Source: UBA11400 sp964550435 (GTDB lineage: Bacteria > Bacteroidota > Rhodothermia > Balneolales > HLUCCA01). Taken from it: DNA of 7,601 nucleotides. The notes below the pieces were generated by a model. It was not told the DNA's origin. It saw nothing but the letters and a program-made list of their open reading frames with translations, and did not search any database. The stretch covers positions 1 through 7,601 of the forward strand of contig CAZJZI010000066.1 of NCBI GenBank assembly GCA_964550435.1, read 5' to 3'. The translations under genes were made by a program, and so were the position numbers. Shown here in pieces: positions 6,901 through 7,601 of the stretch; position 1 is the first letter of the stretch, and each line of letters opens with the position of its first letter.

Positions 6901-7385
6901 GATTCCCTCAAAACTGGTCACTGGAACTTGACCTATCGACTCACGATCGAGCTTCTTTTAGTGAATCTTTGTCGGGCAGAAACTATGATTTGACTGGTTG
7001 GTCAATTGAACCCGCTATCAGATATAATTTTGGAGGTGGATCGGTAAGCAGATTAGGACTTAAAATCGCCTCCAACAAAGAAATAGGAGGAAGCTCCGCA
7101 ACACTATTTAACATTTCGCAAGACGGCACAATCTTCATAGGATCCAGTTTACGACTACTCGAGAGGATAGAGTTTAGATCATCCAGAATGTCTGGAAGTG
7201 TGAGTCCTCAGCTTGAATTTGAGCTTACTGAGACCTCTGGAGTGGGTAATTCATTGCTTTGGAACCTCGGTATACAGTGGGACAATGCCGATTGGATCCG
7301 CACAACGGTACAATATGATGGGCGTACAATTCCGGGGAGAGGAGTCATTCAGACCTTTAGGGTAGCGGTAACCGCATTATTTTGA
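3909..7385 (+). CDS. Large secreted, predicted outer-membrane beta-barrel protein of unknown function (FCB-type)
   Basis: I cannot name this 1158-residue protein. It starts with a signal peptide: MIQAVRR, a hydrophobic core at about 8-19, and likely signal peptidase I cleavage after A22 in GNA. Residues 23-130 look like a beta-rich N-terminal domain. Next comes GSITRGVVVGN (145-155), QPEGTTQNL (191-199), EFDQVFIRL (201-209) and a GD followed by RRIQG (219-239). Then come ERVYLDGQLLDRGEDQDY (296-313) with TIDYSIGEITF (314-324), paired VGQGNGSY and VGPGSGDY motifs (457-486), and an EF-hand-like loop (841-852). From about 500 to the end, short alternating polar/hydrophobic strands dominate and the last residue is F, as in outer-membrane barrels. 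I recall such motifs from uncharacterised Bacteroidetes, Chlorobi and Ignavibacteria proteins. A distant architectural likeness to the type IX translocon SprA is possible but unproven; SprA is about twice as long. The ATG has no SD but directly precedes the signal peptide. Secretion is well supported, barrel fold moderately, function unknown. Confidence 0.9.
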   Translation: MIQAVRRLLIVAVLLTICVGNAYTQYLSTQKRVVVRPDSNSVFLDFFTHPESIQVSHADSSISSENFRFHQSSGILTFIWPVNWTSLPVELQITWMYRPVSLPGPVFSPFGIYYIPSDSLNEPEQSSGPVNIGGLSFDSDLVSSGSITRGVVVGNSRDPGLESGLNFNLQGQLTESVKLTASLTDQNAIIQPEGTTQNLREFDQVFIRLQAPNEQVQMGDVDAVFDQSAIARLQRRIQGAVISSDRTSTGSNQAVLSVQRGTFRVMEFRGREGTQGPYRLSGERGESFIIVVAGTERVYLDGQLLDRGEDQDYTIDYSIGEITFTGANLIRSSHRIRVEFQYLSSSYNRTLFAAESEQAFGRDERFRVGATFIREADAINFDESSLLSDQELEVIREAGADESQMRVSGADSVGYRPDAPYALYVARDTLLMGNVTRYYEFRPGDPQAVFRVSFTQVGQGNGSYRRTGGGINGIIYEWVGPGSGDYEPFRQLMGPKQTQLLAIRGQARIADGLETSAEWSGSNFNPNRFSPSVDGIQDQMVRGQLGLNNQDVALGKISMGASIEYKGQDFKFFDRIRDAEFERLWGLMGAVNSDETRYEGNLRWDFGHASNIQYDIQKLARDDRNGIRHEVNIATEELRMPFLIAQLGTLRSESLMQANTSTEVNDIVIQTGYALPVRSFVVTPEFRVERDSELYRESQSIYQFGHHYSAIHPSLSLRSLNGNTISVGYQIREEQEVVSGSLIDSRTINTPELSVVYGLGSSFSTETRIGYQQTKVASEFAQATGSSASNGLAVRSVTAFSMINSGIQSDILYDLNTESRSLFQETYLEVGSEYGQYVWIDLNNDQIQQLDEFFPEQNPSEGTFILQLLPTDELRPVASIRYSWSVRVDPIHWISNWRDRGSVQRFLANTVYSSRIDFREQSETEELVKFALLNPEHTMRDTSTLQGTFNWSQELKLFRRLPLLDLTIRRDFRKGLNRQLSGLQSNSSEKWNVVSAYRFPQNWSLELDLSTHDRASFSESLSGRNYDLTGWSIEPAIRYNFGGGSVSRLGLKIASNKEIGGSSATLFNISQDGTIFIGSSLRLLERIEFRSSRMSGSVSPQLEFELTETSGVGNSLLWNLGIQWDNADWIRTTVQYDGRTIPGRGVIQTFRVAVTALF

Positions 7386-7394
7386 TAAAAATAA

Positions 7395-7445
7395 TTAACA
7401 ATGAAATACAGATTCCCTCTTTGAAAAGGGTGTGATAATTGTTAA
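7395..7445 (+). repeat. Nested inverted repeat downstream of the barrel gene
   Basis: TTAACAAT (7395-7402) and ATTGTTAA (7438-7445) are perfect 8-bp arms. Between them CCCT (7415-7418) can pair with AGGG (7427-7430), flanked by ACA/TGT. The structure begins 10 nt after the barrel stop codon and could end or protect the mRNA 3' end. No T-run follows on the + strand; the T-rich flank lies on the minus-strand side (reverse complement of 7381-7394). It is therefore only a weak terminator candidate. Confidence 0.4.
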
Positions 7446-7463
7446 AATGCGACTAGTACAACA

Positions 7464-7477
7464 TTTGTATATGCAAA
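7464..7477 (+). promoter_or_regulatory. Quasi-palindrome, possible regulator-binding site
   Basis: TTTGTATATGCAAA is a 14-bp palindrome with one mismatched pair (12 of 14 bases symmetrical), centred about 37 bp upstream of the -35 box of the strong promoter. Position and symmetry suit a dimeric regulator, but AT-rich palindromes of this size can arise by chance. Confidence 0.25.
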
Positions 7478-7493
7478 AAAACGTTTTAGGTAA

Positions 7494-7520
7494 TTTGGTG
7501 CTTTGACATTTAGCACAAAA
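7494..7520 (+). promoter_or_regulatory. Inverted repeat flanking the -35 element, possible operator
   Basis: TTTGGTGCT (7494-7502) and AGCACAAAA (7512-7520) are inverted copies matching at 8 of 9 positions. The 9-nt spacer contains the -35 hexamer TTGACA. A dimeric protein bound here would cover the -35 box and block transcription of the downstream gene. This is an inference from symmetry and position. Confidence 0.35.
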
Positions 7521-7535
7521 TCATCTATAATTTTG
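7502..7535 (+). promoter_or_regulatory. Strong promoter for the downstream gene, matching both sigma70 and Bacteroidetes consensus
   Basis: TTGACA (7503-7508), 17 nt, TATAAT (7526-7531) is an exact sigma70 consensus. Overlapping it, TTTG (7502-7505), 22 nt, TAATTTTG (7528-7535) is an exact match to the Bacteroidetes TTTG / TAnnTTTG consensus. Transcription would start around 7538-7542, giving a leader of about 50 nt before the ATG at 7589. Confidence 0.75.
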
Positions 7536-7579
7536 CATTCATTTTCAATCATAGTCAGATAACAAACAAACGATAAACT

Positions 7580-7583
7580 GGAG
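7580..7583 (+). promoter_or_regulatory. Ribosome binding site of the right-edge gene
   Basis: GGAG is placed 5 nt before the ATG at 7589, within the leader expected from the strong promoter at 7502-7535. It supports this ATG as a true start. Confidence 0.5.
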
Positions 7584-7588
7584 TATCT

Positions 7589-7601
7589 ATGTCCTTGTCA
7601 T
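7589..7601 (+). CDS. Start of a downstream gene, product unknown (cut by window edge)
   Basis: Only ATG TCC TTG TCA T is visible, encoding M-S-L-S. The start is supported by the GGAG at 7580-7583 and by a consensus promoter about 50 nt upstream. Nothing can be said about function. The strong promoter with symmetrical elements around it suggests a highly expressed or regulated gene. Confidence 0.55.

Noticed and set aside
7471..7538. ATGCAAAA / TTTTGCAT as a long-range hairpin
   Set aside because: The arms are 8 bp with a 52-nt spacer and AT-rich, and the region spans the promoter, so most of it would not be in the transcript. It is kept only as a possible pair of protein half-sites.
1..7601. 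A new multi-gene defence, mobile or biosynthetic system
   Set aside because: Apart from the barrel protein and the right-edge gene, every gene is a standard respiratory or ribosomal component in a common order. There are no repeats, integrase, transposase or toxin-like genes.

Overview
The window looks like a chromosomal segment of an FCB-group bacterium, probably Balneolota/Rhodothermota or a Bacteroidota relative. This is inferred, not proven. The grounds are: rpsF-rpsR-rplI with no ssb or priB between them; several genes with no Shine-Dalgarno (SD) sequence; Bacteroidetes-like TTTG / TAnnTTTG promoter motifs; and a very large secreted beta-strand protein whose motifs I associate with uncharacterised FCB outer-membrane proteins. 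All recognisable genes lie on the + strand. I saw no credible minus-strand gene, RNA gene, CRISPR array or mobile element.

Layout: (1) 1-2569 holds the 3' part of nuoM, cut by the window edge, followed 16 nt later by complete nuoN. These are the last two genes of a canonical nuo (NADH:quinone oxidoreductase, complex I) operon. A strong hairpin terminator at 2593-2633 closes it. (2) 2615-3882 is a compact ribosomal-protein unit. A candidate promoter overlaps the nuo terminator, and a GC-rich leader hairpin follows. Then come rpsF (bS6), rpsR (bS18) and rplI (bL9), and a perfect 10-bp intrinsic terminator. (3) 3909-7385 is one 1158-residue gene for a secreted, probably outer-membrane beta-barrel protein of unknown function. 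It has a signal peptide, several glycine/aspartate motifs, an EF-hand-like loop and a C-terminal phenylalanine. (4) 7386-7588 is a non-coding regulatory stretch. It contains a nested inverted repeat, a quasi-palindrome, and a promoter that matches both the sigma70 consensus and the Bacteroidetes consensus. It leads into a gene of which only four codons are visible (from 7589).

Working together: NuoM and NuoN are proton-pumping membrane subunits of respiratory complex I. bS6 and bS18 bind each other on the 30S platform, and bL9 is on the 50S. The large barrel protein sits behind a strong terminator and is probably unrelated in function to these housekeeping units. I do not see a clear new multi-gene system. 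The most noteworthy items are the uncharacterised barrel protein and the dense regulatory region at the right edge.
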